Below are positions 9,829 through 22,205 of a stretch of 64,000 nt of DNA, in pieces. The position numbers and the translations under genes are program-made. The stretch lies in contig MNCI01016615.1 in NCBI GenBank assembly GCA_015680685.1, positions 10,022 to 74,021 of the forward strand, read 5' to 3'. Numbering within the stretch: the stretch's first letter is position 1; every line of letters starts with the position of its first letter. A model generated the notes under the pieces. The model was not told where the DNA came from. It worked only from the letters and a program-made list of their open reading frames with translations, and ran no database searches. This DNA comes from Gnetum montanum (taxonomy: Eukaryota > Streptophyta > Gnetopsida > Gnetales > Gnetaceae).

Positions 9829-12400
9829 TGGTTCTTCACCCAAGGACGATAGAGTTAATCTGCCAAAGCCTCAATAGTATCAAATTATATATACTCATCC
9901 TGATGAGTATGTGTCAAACTTCACTTTCATCCTACACCAAGATGAATAGCTATGGTGGCATGACATGAAGGGCAACATCATGTTGCTGCCTGATTATGCT
10001 GCTCTTGCAAATGCTCTATCAAATGCTTGGATGATGTGGTCTTCAAGACCACCATGGGGAGTATATTGTGGAAGATGCTAATACCAAGGATTACCATCCC
10101 ACTGAAGCATAGCATCTGTAGGATCAATATCTAGAACAACACTATGAATTTTTGAAGGGAAAAGGACTTAACAATTCTCCATTCTTGTTTTACTAACACG
10201 CTAGTGGGAAATCCTTCTATGGGGATTATTCATTCAATAAAACTCCTTTTTTTGACTTTGGTGATGGAGGGAAAAACTGAAACTTGCATGCCACAGTTCA
10301 TTATCCTAATTCTAGTAACAAGGGATCCAATGACAAAGAAGAATTCAGAGGAGCAAGGCAAGACAAGGATGTAGACAAGAAGCAAGATTATGATTGTGGT
10401 CGCAATCATTGAAGAGGTGGTAGTCGACACCATGATGGTGCTGGTTCTCCTTCATCTTTCCCTTCATCATCTTCATCTTCTTCTAGTTTTGACTATGATT
10501 ATAGAAGGTGAGACCATGATGGAGGTGATCAAAATGAACAAAATGATTGATGGGACCAAAATCACCAAAGGAATCGTTAGGATGGACTTTTTTAAGGGTG
10601 CAGATGTTCAAGAGAGGCACATCACCATGAATAAAGGGGTAGTAGAGGGCATCATAAACACCATGATCAAGGCCTCAATGAGCCTCTATTTTCTACCCAA
10701 AGTATGCTTAACATCACATAGGTAGTTAGAATTCTAACAAGGCATGTGAAGGATAGTCAAATCAAATAGTTAGACATTAACAATATTTCTCGATTTGAAG
10801 GAGGATGTCACTCTAATCCACAAAATCTTCTTCAAGATTTTCAAGATGCATGTGTTTTGTAGAACATAGAGAACGAGTGGTAGAAATTGAAGTTGTTTCC
10901 TAGGAAACTCATCAAGGAAGCAAAAAATTAGTATCGATCCTTAGAGTTAGAATCTATTAGATGACGATGGAGTACCATGCTTAACTTATCCAATGATAAG
11001 TATCAAATGTACTCTAGTGTGTTCAACTTAAGGAAGAAAATCCAAGGATGGAAACAAGGAACACATGAACCTAGATGCCATCATTGGCTAATACTATGCC
11101 TTAATACACAAATTTCCTAGCCATGGTTATTCTCAATTGGTTCAACTTTGCCACATTCTAGACAAGATTCATAATGAAACAAGGAAAATCCTTGGTGCCT
11201 ATGCCCAAGGGTAATTGTCAAAACTAAGTGCTCAATAGATACATAGATTAATAGAGTAGGTTGCCAAAGAGGAGGATGAATTAAGAAAAAGAGAAAGTGT
11301 AGAAGAGTACAACTATGATCCTTCCATTTGTAAGAGGGATGTTCAGTTCTACGATAGTGAGGACAAGTCCATATTTGATGAGGGGGTGCATAAGAAAACC
11401 TTGTAACTCCAATAGTTCTAATCTAAAATTATAGCCAAGGTTGATCAATTAAGGAAATCAATGTATAACAAATTCTAAGTTATTCTCAAAATTGTTGAAG
11501 AGTCCAAAGAACAAAGTAGTAAGCATGAGCGTAGGAGACGTAAGGAAGCTGAATGTGCATATTACAAAGGTAAGGGCAAGATTGCTATAATAGAAGAGTT
11601 TGTTGATAGTGAATTAGATGATGATCATGGCTGTGACATCTGTCGGTAAGAATATCCTAAGGGATGCTGCCCCATTGTGTCACATCTATAGGAGTCTAGG
11701 GTGTATGCCTTACATCCATGACTTACGCAAAGGAAAACATCCAGAATGTTATCTCATTCTCAAGGTAATCTTAAGTAGTTCCACCAACAACAATTGTATT
11801 AACTAAGAGGAGCTCCATCACAACCATGTAAAAAATATCAATAATGGAAGCAACCACAATCATGGGCGTTGGCACAACCAAGACAACAATACCCTTACCG
11901 GTAGCTTGATCCATATGGTTACCACATTCAACAACCCATGTCTCCATGTGACTCCTCCAATCACATTTCTAATTTCCAACCTCACTACCATCCTTCAAAT
12001 TATTTTTGAGCTCATTTACCACATGAGAGAAAAAAGCTCTTATCCTTATCCTCCTCCTATCCTTGCACATACTCCTCCTCTAGTTGAACAACTACCACCT
12101 ACTCCACCAATGTAGGGTGAACTACCTACTCAACCAAAATAACATAATACTACAAGGGCTATTAATTTACAACCAAATCATCAATCGGAGGGCTCAAATG
12201 CCCTATCAAAGAAAATACCTTTCTTTCGACCCCGTAGTCCACCTGAGTCTTCACCTACATCCATAGTTAACAACTTTGTTTTTGGCTCTTCCTCCATATC
12301 AAATTCATTTGGGCCTCCTTCAAACTAAACTCTACCAAGGATCCATACTATATTTCTTAATCATATTTTATTTGATTAAATTAGTGTAAGAAACCTTCCC
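9829..12400 (+). pseudogene. gag of element B (degenerate)
   Basis: The N-terminal frame contains THPDEYVSNFTFILHQDE (about 9,893-9,946) and LWWHDMKGNIMLLPDYAA. A Ser/Asp/His-rich segment lies at 10,390-10,660. A capsid-like segment at about 10,790-11,100 contains FEGGCHSNPQNLLQDFQDA and KLKLFPRKLIKEA, typical of the gag core (F.G...P...L..F...FP..L...A). A charged EEDELRKRESVEEY stretch is near 11,270. Premature stops are numerous and mostly look like C-to-T changes. Confidence 0.75.
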
Positions 12401-12429
12401 AGAAAATTAGCCAATCCTAGAAGCCCTCT

Positions 12430-12860
12430 AATTTACTTGCAGATTGCTGGGAATAAATCATGCAAGGCTCTTCTGGATTCAGATTCTAGTGTTAATCTAA
12501 TTTCTCATTATATGTACACTGCCTAGGACCTACCTTCTCTTAAGAAGAGCAATATAAGATTAGAATTGACAAAATAGTCCATCACTATTCCATTGGGACT
12601 GGTAGAAGACATTGTGACCACTATCAGTGGGTGGTCTTATCTTGCTAATTTCCTGGTAATCAAAGTGGAAAACTACAAAGGGGATTTTCCAATCATCATG
12701 GAAAGAGCATGACTAAGCATTGTCAATGAAATAATGGGCATTAGAGATCTTTCCCTAGAAATATAAAAGGAAAATGCATTTGGAAAGATCAAAAAGAAGA
12801 GAGTTCCATGCATTGTGTATAGTGATACTAGGTGTAATTGTGTGCAAAAACTCTAGGCTG
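12430..12860 (+). pseudogene. Aspartic protease of element B (degenerate)
   Basis: CKALLDSDSSVNLISHYMY (about 12,460-12,515) is the active-site loop. The catalytic D-S-G has become D-S-D, one G-to-A change. IRLELTK, GLVEDIV and KVENYKGDFPIIMERA follow, as in A at 6,464-6,135. Confidence 0.8.
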
Positions 12861-12929
12861 TAAAGCAAGCATCTATCTCTACATGCAAATAGTATGTGCT
12901 AGAAGCAGAATTTCAAAAGTATTTGTACG

Positions 12930-13690
12930 TAGGATTTATCTTCGTAAAGTTCATCTATCCTAAAGTTATTCATTTCCCTCTAAAGTATTTTTACGTAGGA
13001 TTTATCCTATTGCTAGGAATTTCAAATAACTTCTTAAGATAGGGTTTATCTATCCTATTATGAATAGTAAGTTGGTTAGCCCACTTGTAATTGTGCCAAA
13101 GAAAGATGGCAAGTGGTGGGTCTATATCGATTTTAGGCTATTGAATATGGCAACATTCAAGGATCATTTTCCATTGTCATTTGTTGATCAGGTTCTTGAC
13201 ATAATATCTAGGCATTGCTACTATAGTTTTCTAGATGGTTTTAGTGGCTATAACCAAAATCCAAATTGTGTCTAAGGACCAAGAAAAAACAACATTCATG
13301 AGTTCCTAGGAGACTTTTGCATATTGTAAGATGTCATTTGGTTTATTCAATGCTCCTACGACATTCCAATGCCTAATCCTAAGCATTTTTCAATAATATA
13401 TTGGTAGTGGTGTAGAAGTCTTCATGGATGACTTCTCCACTTACGGAGCTACATTCAAGTAAGACCTAGATCACCTTGAGCAAGTGCTGAAACAGTGTGT
13501 TGAAAATAACTTACAACTCAATTGGCAAAAGAGTTACCTCATGGTCCAAGAGGGCATTGCATTGGCTCATAGAATATCACAAGCAGGAATTGTGGTGAAC
13601 CTTGAAAAAATAAGGGTCATCCAAGGAATAAATTGCCAACCAGAAATAGTTAAAGATGTTTGATCATTTCTTGGGCATACTAGCTACTTC
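12930..13690 (+). pseudogene. Reverse transcriptase of element B (degenerate)
   Basis: Copies element RNA into DNA. VSPLVIVPKKDGKWWVYIDF lies at about 13,072-13,130, followed by KDHFPLSFVDQVLD and FLDGFSGYNQ (13,060-13,275). A separate frame holds TFAYCKMSFGLFNAPTTFQ (about 13,310) and then FMDDFSTYGATFK (about 13,420), the catalytic YxDD-equivalent box in its Athila form FMDDFS. Frameshifts split it into at least three pieces. Confidence 0.9.
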
Positions 13691-14316
13691 TAATAATTCA
13701 TAGAGAATTTCTCTAAGATCATAAAACCATTGGTTAAGCTAACAAAGAAAGATGCTTCCTTTGTTTGGACCACAAAATGTGAGAAAGCATTCCAGCAACT
13801 AAAAGATAAGCTTGTAGAAACTCTAATCCTACAAGCACTTGACTAGTCTAGGCCATTTCACATCATGAAGGACACATCAAATTATTCCTTGGGAGTTGTG
13901 CTGATGTAGTTTGATGAAAAGAAACATCCATACTACACCCACTATGCTAGTTGAAGCATTGTGGATACACAACTAAACTACATCACCATAGAAAAAAAAT
14001 TGATGGTTGTGGTGTTTACTCTAGAGAAGTTTAGGCATTATGTTCTTGGATATAAGGTGTTTTTGCACACAAACCATAGTGCGATCTGCTTCCTAATAAA
14101 CAAGCCAACGGTGAGCCCCCATGCTAGTGATCTTCCAAGAATTCAATCTCATGATGGTAGATTGAAAGGGCACTGAGAATGTGATCGTTGATCACTTGTC
14201 TCAATTACAATTGGATGACAAAGAGAAAGAAAGCTCACTCTCTGACATGTTTCTTAATGAACTCCTCTTTGATGGGGCTATAACTAAACAAATTTCAAAT
14301 AATAAAAAATGGTATG
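13690..14316 (+). pseudogene. RNase H of element B (degenerate)
   Basis: Thumb/connection KPLVKLTKKDASFVWT (about 13,728) precedes RNase H. The segment 13,961-14,176 reads QLNYITIEKKLMVVVFTLEK, FRHYVLGYKVFLHTNHSAI and CFLINKPTVSPH. The HTDHSA aspartate is Asn (HTNHSA). D inserted a little downstream at 14,322. Confidence 0.88.
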
Positions 14317-14321
14317 AAAAC

Positions 14322-16216
14322 TATGATGTTTGAAAACATTGATGGCTAGAACATCAAGAGGTCTGCGAGCATATAGCCTAACCCTAAATCCGTACAAGGG
14401 TCATGCTAGAGAAATAGAAATGAGGTGCCTTGAACAGTCTAGTTAATCAAAAAAGGACTTACATGGTGTAACAATAGTTGTTTGAAAAAAGAGTTTTTAA
14501 TGAGTTTCTTGTAGGAGCCAAGACAACAATCAAGAACATAACGTAACATAACATGAATATGCAAATGTGTGTTGATAGTAGAAGAAAGTGCAAGAGTAAT
14601 GCTGAGAAATTTGAAACAAATGTTGAGAATATAGAACTAGAGTTTGTGGATGGAGAAATGCATCGCCCAAAGATCAAGGAGCACAAAATTTGATTAAATA
14701 ATGTATGAAGCTAGTACACAACATTCAGACAAGCACAACGGTAGCATAGTGGTGCTGTCACAGTCTCTGGGATGTCATGGACATGGTGCTGGTAACTACT
14801 AAGGAGGCTAAACCTACTAGGTTTGCAATCTTCATGTTGTGCGGGTGCAAGAAAGACTATGTCACAACACTTGGCAAGGTGTCAAGCTTAGGTGCTTAGG
14901 TGCATGAGTAATGAAAATGCTAGGAGTGCTCCAATGCTTGATGCTTAAAATTATTTTCCAGGCTAACCCCTAAAATGCTAATAAGTTGGGTATTTATAGG
15001 GCTAAGGTTGACGTGAGATGCAGACTGGATGCCATGTGGCTTGGGTCCCATGTAGCATGGATGTGGACAAGTCACACTGACATGTTATGCTCAAAATGTC
15101 AAGCTTTGAGTGTTAATATCAAAGTGTTATGCTTTGCAGGACAGGAATGGGAAATCAGAAACTATCAAACTATGACCACACCACCCAGAATGCATGTTCT
15201 GGAGTCTGAGAGATTTCCATGTACCTAAAAACAATGCCAAAACAAATGCAACTTGGAGTCTACACTTTGGGACTACGTCTTCCCCTCTTTCAAGTAGGGT
15301 CAAGTGTAGAAACAAATTTGGGGATCAATGGGGGGTGCAAAAGCAAGGAAAACTATTGATCTTGGCCACCAAAGCGATGTCAGAGCTGAAATGAAGGTCG
15401 ATGCTAAGTTCTAAGAGCTTCTGGAGGCATTCAAAGGCATTTTCCATGTATCACATTGTCTACACTGCACAACATGATAGAGCATAGCATGAACACTTAG
15501 AAAATTTTTTGTAGATTTTGACTTGTCACACTTTCTACACTACACAACATAGAAAAGTGTAGCATTAGTACTTTGTCAAATTTTAATGAAACTTGTAATG
15601 TTTCTCTATGGTACACTAATCACACTCTAGGATGTAGTAGGACAAACAACCTAATAAGTCAAAAAAAATTTCCAAATGCATCTCCCATGTCTAGATAGCT
15701 TGACAGATCCTTGTCCAACACTTAGACAAATTTTGACCCTGAAACTTGTGTCAAGCTAGCTACGTTGTGTAGTGTAGCAAAGCATGACAACCCAAAAGAT
15801 AGAAAATTTGCCAAACTATTTCTTCCATCCTAAGTACTTTTGACAATCTCTAGCTTGGTGCTTGGGTGAACTAGAAACCGAGAGATGTGTCAAGATAGGC
15901 AAGTTGGATAGCGTAGTGAGCTTGACTATTCGAGAGATAGAAAATTTGCTAAATTTTTTTGTTCATCCTAAGTAGACCTTGACCACTTCTATCTTGAGAT
16001 TTGTGTAGATTGGCCATGGAAGTATGTGTTACATTGGTTGTGTTGTGGACTATAGTAGGAAAACTTAAAAAAAATTTGCAAAAATTAGGACTTCAAGTGT
16101 GCAACATTGTCTACATTGCACAATGTGACACTAGACTTAGAAAAATTTTGCCTAAGTTTTGACACTTAGAAAAATCTACCATGGAATTGCATAAGTCCAA
16201 AATTGGTGGTGTTTCA
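14322..16216 (-). repeat. 3' LTR of element D
   Basis: 1,895 bp; aligns with 30,309-32,066 and, more weakly, with the LTRs of E. Its TG start has become TA. The minus-strand TATA box is at 14,991-14,999 (tatttatag on plus). U3/R carries repeated ACTTAGAAAATTTTG-type stretches with neighbouring CTACACTA..TAGTGTAG-like inverted repeats (15,455-16,180). Confidence 0.9.
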
Positions 16217-16230
16217 TTGGCCCCTCTTTG
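16217..16230 (-). other. Polypurine tract of element D
   Basis: On the minus strand CAAAGAGGGGCCAA lies directly against the 3' LTR. The identical string is at the same place in E (43,992-44,005). Confidence 0.85.
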
Positions 16231-17790
16231 TTGATGTTTAGAGGATGGGCTTGAGAGACATCGACAAAGAATACAAAACTCCACAATGAACATGACACCA
16301 ACACCATTCTTTAGTGCTTGCTTGGATAACACTTCACTATGCTTGAGAGTTCCAAGGAAATGAAGTGTGATAGAGAATAGTTTAGGGAGATGGGTCAAGG
16401 AACAATGGATGGAGAGGAAAACTGTGGGATGCAACATCATAATGGCTTATCACCATAGCATGATCCCTCGTTGGAGTGCTTGTGAGGGAGTAAACATGTA
16501 GAGGTAGCCTACCCTTTGGATTTTGACCTCTCGTTGAAGTGCTTATGAGACGGTTGATCCAGAGTTGGACTGGTAGTGCGATGACAACTATGCCATTTGA
16601 CTTGGTCACTTGGCTTATTTCATTTTCTTTTCATTTTTGTCTTCTTCTTTTTTTCTTTTTCTTTTTCTTTTTCTATTTATTTATTTTCTATATATATTCC
16701 CCATTTTTTTGCTTTATTTTTTTCTCACTTTTGCTTTCTTTTGTATTACCAGGTGAGCTGTGTGCCACCATTTACTTAGAGGAAACCACATCGCATCTGT
16801 AGGATAGGTGTTTCCTTCCCAGGATGAGCTGTGTTACATCTGTTTGGGGCTTTGATCAACCCACAAAGGCTTCCCATTGGATGAATTGCATTATGTTCAT
16901 CATGGGTTTAGTGGCTAATTGCAAGAAAGGTTTCATGCACATTGGGGAAGCTACAAGGGATGTGGGTGATTACAAGATCAAGAAGTAGAGGTTATTTTGG
17001 CTAAGGGGATAGTAGGGATGTGCACTCTTAAGTAGCTAGGTAAGATAAAGTGGACACATCAAAACAATGCAGTGCCTTTCCATCGTGATGAAATGCATCC
17101 TTGAACAATGCCACCCAGGCTTCTTCTTGCAAACACAACATAGAGAAAACAAGAAAAATAACCACCACATGAGATGAGGGCAAAGTCCTACTTGCTAGGG
17201 GCATTGCAAGGGCTACGAGTGCTACGTTAGTTGCATGCAATGTCCAAAGTAGGAAGGCCAATATAGGCGTCGACGATGGCAAGCTAGAAAGCTCTAGTAG
17301 CCACACTAGAAGTGAACACTCAAGTGGCTAGAGGCAATAGTGATGCAAGTGCTCAGAAGTTCTTACCAAAGGTAGAAGCTAGGAAACCTAATAACATGGC
17401 AAAGAATCTTACTACTAGATGTTCTTCCAAGCTTAGGTGATGGTGAGGGCCAGAGGATGGTAGTGCTATGGCTAGGACATAGTACTGTTGGGACTCCAAT
17501 GAGTGCTACTGATAGTGAGAGCTATGACCAGAATGATTGGCAGTGGTGACAGTAGCTCCAAAAGGTCAAAAAGATGTCAAATGGCATCTCTAGAAGATTA
17601 ACAAGATTCTAGGGATGGTGACATTACAAATGTACCAGAGGGTTTCTACTTAATGATAGGAACTTCATTCTAGAATTGCAACTCCCCATCCCATCCTACC
17701 TAAGAGGTGTGGGTAGGTGATAGAAGATTGAAAGTATTCTCACTTGCTTGTTCGCAAAACTATATATGTTGAACTGTAGGTGCTGAACTG
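16231..17790 (-). other. 3' untranslated region of element D
   Basis: No conserved coding frame. It contains a long pyrimidine tract (16,618-16,745 on plus) and short stretches similar to E at 44,008-44,970, including a GGAGTGCT-containing sentence. The frames of 60-110 residues here are not shared with E. Confidence 0.55.
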
Positions 17791-18080
17791 CAAACCTAGT
17801 TTAAGGTCTTGGTAAACTACCTATTTTGATAGTTTAAGGTCCTAGCAAACCATGATCCTATTTTAAAGTTTGGGTGGACCATGATGTGCTAGTTTAAGGT
17901 CCTAGCAGATCACTATGCTAGTTTAATGTCGTAGCAAATGGTGGATGGCTAGTTTAAGGTCATAGTGGACCATGCTGTGGATGCCAGTTTAATTTCATAG
18001 CCCAAGGACGTTCTATGCTAGTTTAAAATCATAACAGATATTTGTTGCTAGTTAACATCATAGTGGATGTTTTCTTACCT
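17790..18080 (-). repeat. 30-bp repeat array, 3' side of pol (D)
   Basis: About nine or ten diverged units of roughly 25-40 bp with plus-strand consensus TGCTAGTTTAAGGTC followed by a TAGCGGACCA-like half. GGTC..GACC are inverted, so each unit can fold. The same unit recurs near 21,763 and 27,200 in D and at three places in E. Repeat arrays in this position are known for Ogre/Tat 3' UTRs. Confidence 0.8.
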
Positions 18081-18109
18081 TGCTTCTATTGTTGGTGCGA
18101 TACTACATG

Positions 18110-19250
18110 TCAGGTGTAGTACGACTTTAGGTATGAGTGGTTAATAAGATTGGCAAACTCATTGCCATCTAGATCAATGAGATTGAAGGCTCCATTGTTG
18201 TATGCTTTAGTGACCCAGAAAGGCCCTTTTCAATTAGTTGAAAATTTATCCATGGACTCACAAATGACCTTGAGAACTAGGTTTCCTTTCTTGATTGGGC
18301 GTTGATGTTGATTATGGTGGTGCTTTTGTCATTGCTTCTCTTGGTACCACTCGATGTGATCAAGTGTTTACATGCACTCCTCCTCTATAGAGTCAAGGTC
18401 AATGGTCCTTAACTCATTATTTTAAGCCTCATCAATGAATCTTGAGAAGATCATGTGAAGCAATGGAACGTACAATTCAAGAGGCAACATTACTTCAAAT
18501 CTATACACAAGACTATATAACATTTTACATGTCATGTAGTAGGCCCATAGTGTGTAGACTAGTTGTTCGTGCCATCATCGCTTGCTATTATTAAGCATCC
18601 TATTCAAAAGATTGATGACAGCCTTGTTTGTAGCCTCCACTTGACCATTCACCTATGGATAGTATGGTGACGAGAAGGAATGTTTGATGCCAATGTTTTC
18701 ACAAAGGCTTTGGTTTCTGCATTGCTAAATTGTTGTTGTTGTTTGTGACTATAGTCATGGGGAGACCAGACTAGGTCACTATGTTATCAAGAATGAATTT
18801 GCAAACTTGTTGCAATGTTGTTTTCCTAAGGGGAATGGCTTCATCCCACTTTGTGAAAGACTTAGTTACAGTAATGATGAAGCTATGTCCTATGGAAGAC
18901 TTAGGTGTTATAGGCCCTATGATGTCCAATCGCCAACATTGGAATGGCCATGTGATCTATGTAGTATGCAGTTCAGTAGGTGGCACATGCATTCGGTTCC
19001 CATGTCGCTAACATACGTTACATGTCCTGACCTTGGAGATGTAATTTCACTCCATGTAAGGCCAGTAATAGCCTAAATGTCTGATTTTTTCCACCATTTC
19101 CCTAGGAGCTATATGAGCCCCACATAGGCCTTCATGGACTTGGTCAATAATATTTTGTACCTCACTACCGCTAATGAAAGTTAACAGTATTCCATCATAG
19201 GATCTACAACATAAGTTATTATCACCTACAAGACATATTACAGTGATTAT
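18110..19250 (-). pseudogene. Integrase of element D (degenerate)
   Basis: The core contains LDIIGPITPKSSIGHSFI, ITVTKSFTKWDEAIPLRKTT and FILDNIVT (about 18,960-18,780). The second catalytic motif is lost (VTNNNNN for VSDNGP). The C-terminal tail LVLKVICESMDKFS and GPFWVTKAYNNGAFNL ends near 18,110 with FANLINHSYLKSYY. The N-terminal zinc region (about 19,240-19,020) is worn. Confidence 0.8.
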
Positions 19251-19329
19251 TTTCGTACTACATCCTTTTGAGAAAATGTTAGATTATGTGGGGGCTCTCT
19301 CTATTGGAGGTATGACTTAATATCATCAT

Positions 19330-19990
19330 ACCACTCCTAGGCATGAGAAATACTTATGGATGTAATGCTTATTGTGTGAATTATAGGTTTAATGCAATCC
19401 ACTATTGAAGTGGGCAAAGTGAAAAACATATTTGGCACTATGCTTGAGCCTAAAGTAGCTAGTGCATCAGTTATGACATTTTCATTATGGGGTATATGTT
19501 GGACATCTATGCTTACAAATTGTTCAAGAAAGTGCTTTGCCAAATCATAGTAAGGTCGTAGATGTTGTGCCTTATAATCATAAACCTCTATGACTTAATT
19601 GATAACTAGCTGCAAATTGTCTCAAATTGCTATGTTTTGAATTCCTAACTCTTGATCTACTAAGATGCCTCTAAGGTGACCTTCGTACTCTACCATGTTG
19701 TTCGTATAAGGAAATGCAAAGTGGTATGCGAAGGGTTGGAGCTCCTTGAAAGGGAACACGATAATGGTAGAAGCACTACCACCTTGTGTGGTTGAAGCAT
19801 AGTCAAAGTGTAAGACAGCCTCAAAATTTGCAAGTACTTGGCTTATACTATTAACATGTTCATCCAGGAATTCTGAATCTATCATTTCTTGATTGTCTAT
19901 GGATGAAGCTGTGAGTTGTGTGGCTATTGCCTGACCTTTTGTGAATGCTTGCGCTATATAGTGCAAGTTGAACTCCATGTTTATTGCCTT
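19330..19990 (-). pseudogene. Second (archaeal-type) RNase H of element D
   Basis: The frame at 19,978-19,622 has HFDYASTTQGGSAS, then FPYTNNMVEYEGHLRGIL and LGIQNIAI. The frame at 19,543-19,337 adds FVSIDVQHIPHNENVITDAL. The pattern of D-G-A..TNN..AEYEA..L..A..LGI with NxxADALA is the extra aRNH of Tat elements. The first catalytic Asp is kept (FDYAS for FDGAS). Confidence 0.85.
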
Positions 19991-20398
19991 CCACCTTGCT
20001 ATTCTACTACTTCCATATATGTTTATTGTAATAGCCCTAAGTACGTTGCTCTTGTAGATGACATTGACTTAATTGCCAAAAAGGTAGTGTCTTCACTTTT
20101 TAAGCGCAAAGACTAAGGTGAGATAGTTTTTCTCCACATCATTATATTTCACCTCATGTGCTACTAATGCATGGCTTAAGTAGTAAATAGGGATCTCAAA
20201 GCCATCGTCTTGCCTTTGGCAAAGTAGGGAAGCAATTGACATGTCTGAGATTACATGGTAAATGTAGAAAGATTTATCTCTTTGTAAAGGGTAGACTATT
20301 GGAAGTTGAGCTAGCTTCTTTTTTAGGTTGTCAAATGCCTCTTGACATTGATCTATCCACTTAAAGTTGATCCCCTTTTTGAGAAAATGTTGCATTGG
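19990..20398 (-). pseudogene. RT-linked RNase H of element D
   Basis: 20,395-20,093 reads FLKKGINFKWIDQCQEAFDN, then IASLLCQRQDDGFEIPIYYL and VEKNYLTLVFALKK, the usual connection and RNase H N-terminal half. MEFNLHYIAQAFTKGQAIA is the tail leading into the second RNase H. Confidence 0.85.
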
Positions 20399-21376
20399 CT
20401 ACAACTTATCAGTCAACATTGCGATAAACCTACGTATGAATTGTATCCTACCTTGTAACCTACGTAACTCCTTAAGGTTTGCTGGTGGTGCCAAGTTGGT
20501 GATAGCCTTAACCTTGTCGGGGTCTACACGTATTCCTACTTTTGATACCACAAAGCCTAACATGCGATTAGTTTTGATGTCAAAGACACACTTTTTGGGA
20601 TTAAGCCTAAGGTCATGTCTAAGGAAACATTTGAGGACATGACCCAGGTCATTTGTGTGGTCATGAGCTATTTTGGACTTAATTGCTATGTCATCAACGT
20701 AGTTATTCAGCAATTCTAATAGATAGTAACTAAAGATGTATGTCATTACATGTTGTTATATTGCTCCTATGTTCTTTAGTCCAAAGGACATCATTGTATA
20801 ACAAAATGTACCCGAGAGGGTCATGAAAGTAATGCTAAGCTAGTGCTATGGGTTGATGTGAATTTGGTTATACCCCGAGAACCCATCCATGAAGAACAAT
20901 AGGGCATGACCAACCATAGTATCAATAAGTTGGTCAATACTAGGCAATGGAAAATCATCATTAATGGTTGCCTTATTTAGGTCCCAGAAGTCTATGCAAA
21001 TAGGTATACTTCTATTTTTCTTGGGGACAACTACGATGTTCAAAACCCAGTCAGTGTAGTTAACTACCTAGATGAAACTAGCTTTGTAAAGCTTAGTGAT
21101 CTCATCGCGGATGGCTAATGAGACCTCAAGCTTAATTTTATGAGCCTTTTTTTTAACTAGTTTAACACATGGATCTAGGATAATGTTATGTTGTATTATA
21201 TGTGGATCTAAGCCTAACATGTCCTCGTAGGACCATGTGAACGCCTTAACATTATCACTAAGGACTTTAGAGAGACTTTGTTGGATTTGAGGCTCTAACA
21301 AGGAACAAGGTTTCAATGTTTTTGCCTCACCTTTGCAAGTTATTATAAGGACTTCTATGAGGGGATCCTTAGTCAT
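20399..21376 (-). pseudogene. Reverse transcriptase of element D
   Basis: Palm motifs: MNIVVVPKKNRSIPICIDFW, TINDDFPLPSIDQLIDTMVG, FFMDGFSGYNQIHI (21,043-20,846), then NYVDDIAIKSK with the catalytic YVDD box and LRLNPKKCVFDIKTNRMLGF (20,746-20,399). The upstream segment 21,376-21,068 (EDMLGLDPHIIQHNI) is the usual pre-RT linker. The SxDLNKA and YVDD residues are mostly kept; breaks are few compared with family 1. Confidence 0.9.
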
Positions 21377-21940
21377 GTCACCTACTTCTAAGTCTAGAGC
21401 TCAGACTAGATGTTCTAGCTAATCTAGTATTGTCTCTAGGGATACTATGTTGGTATCATAGGTAAGTAGTTCAAAGTCCAAAGTTTTGTGTTTATGAGTT
21501 TCATGAGTTTGCCATAAGGTCTAGTCAAGACTAAAGGTGAATGAAGACTCTTGCATGCATTCATTTTTTAGGAAGTCTTGCAAAGTAACCATAAAAATGT
21601 TAAGTGGAACCTATTTTAATAAAGCGAAATGTGTAGAATAAGGAAGAAATTGATATGAAAACTTGATTAACTATGCAATATGATAAATAATTCATCTATG
21701 CATATATGTATTTATTATTATTATTATTATGTTCTTTTCTATAGCCTCGATTGGCCAAAACATTTCTAGTTTACAGTCGTAGTGGACCATAGACTATGCG
21801 TGGGGTATAAGTCTAAGCAAAACTTGAAAGGTTTGAATGTGGAACCAAGATGGATGTTTATTAAGCAAGGAGAAAAAATGTAAAAAAATTTCCAAGTGTA
21901 GGAAGCTAAAAAGGTTATAAAATTTTTCTAGCTCTGGATG
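21377..21940. other. Intergenic stretch between RT and antisense gene (D)
   Basis: No gene recognised. It holds a (TTA)n microsatellite at about 21,709-21,730 and one 30-bp unit CTAGTTTACAGTCGTAGTGG at about 21,762-21,781. It corresponds to E 48,290-49,470, which has five units. Confidence 0.5.
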
Positions 21941-22205
21941 TTATGCTATGTGGAACATGGGATGTTCTACGTTACACATGAGACATGGAGCATCCCTCAT
22001 TATGCATGACACATGGGATGTCCCAAGAGGGTGACATGTCATTTGACCTTGAAGGGTATAGATGGAGGTTTCATCGATGGTAAACCTATCATTTTCACCA
22101 CTAGAGCCAACAATCATTTGAGCGTAGTGCATCCAAGGTAAAGTGTAGTAGCCACAACGAAAGCTTGAGCATGACAACAAGATAGCCAAAGCATAGCAGC
22201 TGAAG

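Noticed and set aside
16539-16802. Plus-strand frames rich in Phe/Ser resembling a membrane protein
   Set aside because: Produced by a pyrimidine tract (16,618-16,745) in the D 3' UTR; absent in E.
17790-18080. Regularly spaced repeats considered as a CRISPR-like array
   Set aside because: Units are diverged, spacers are not unique sequence, and the setting is a plant retrotransposon 3' UTR.
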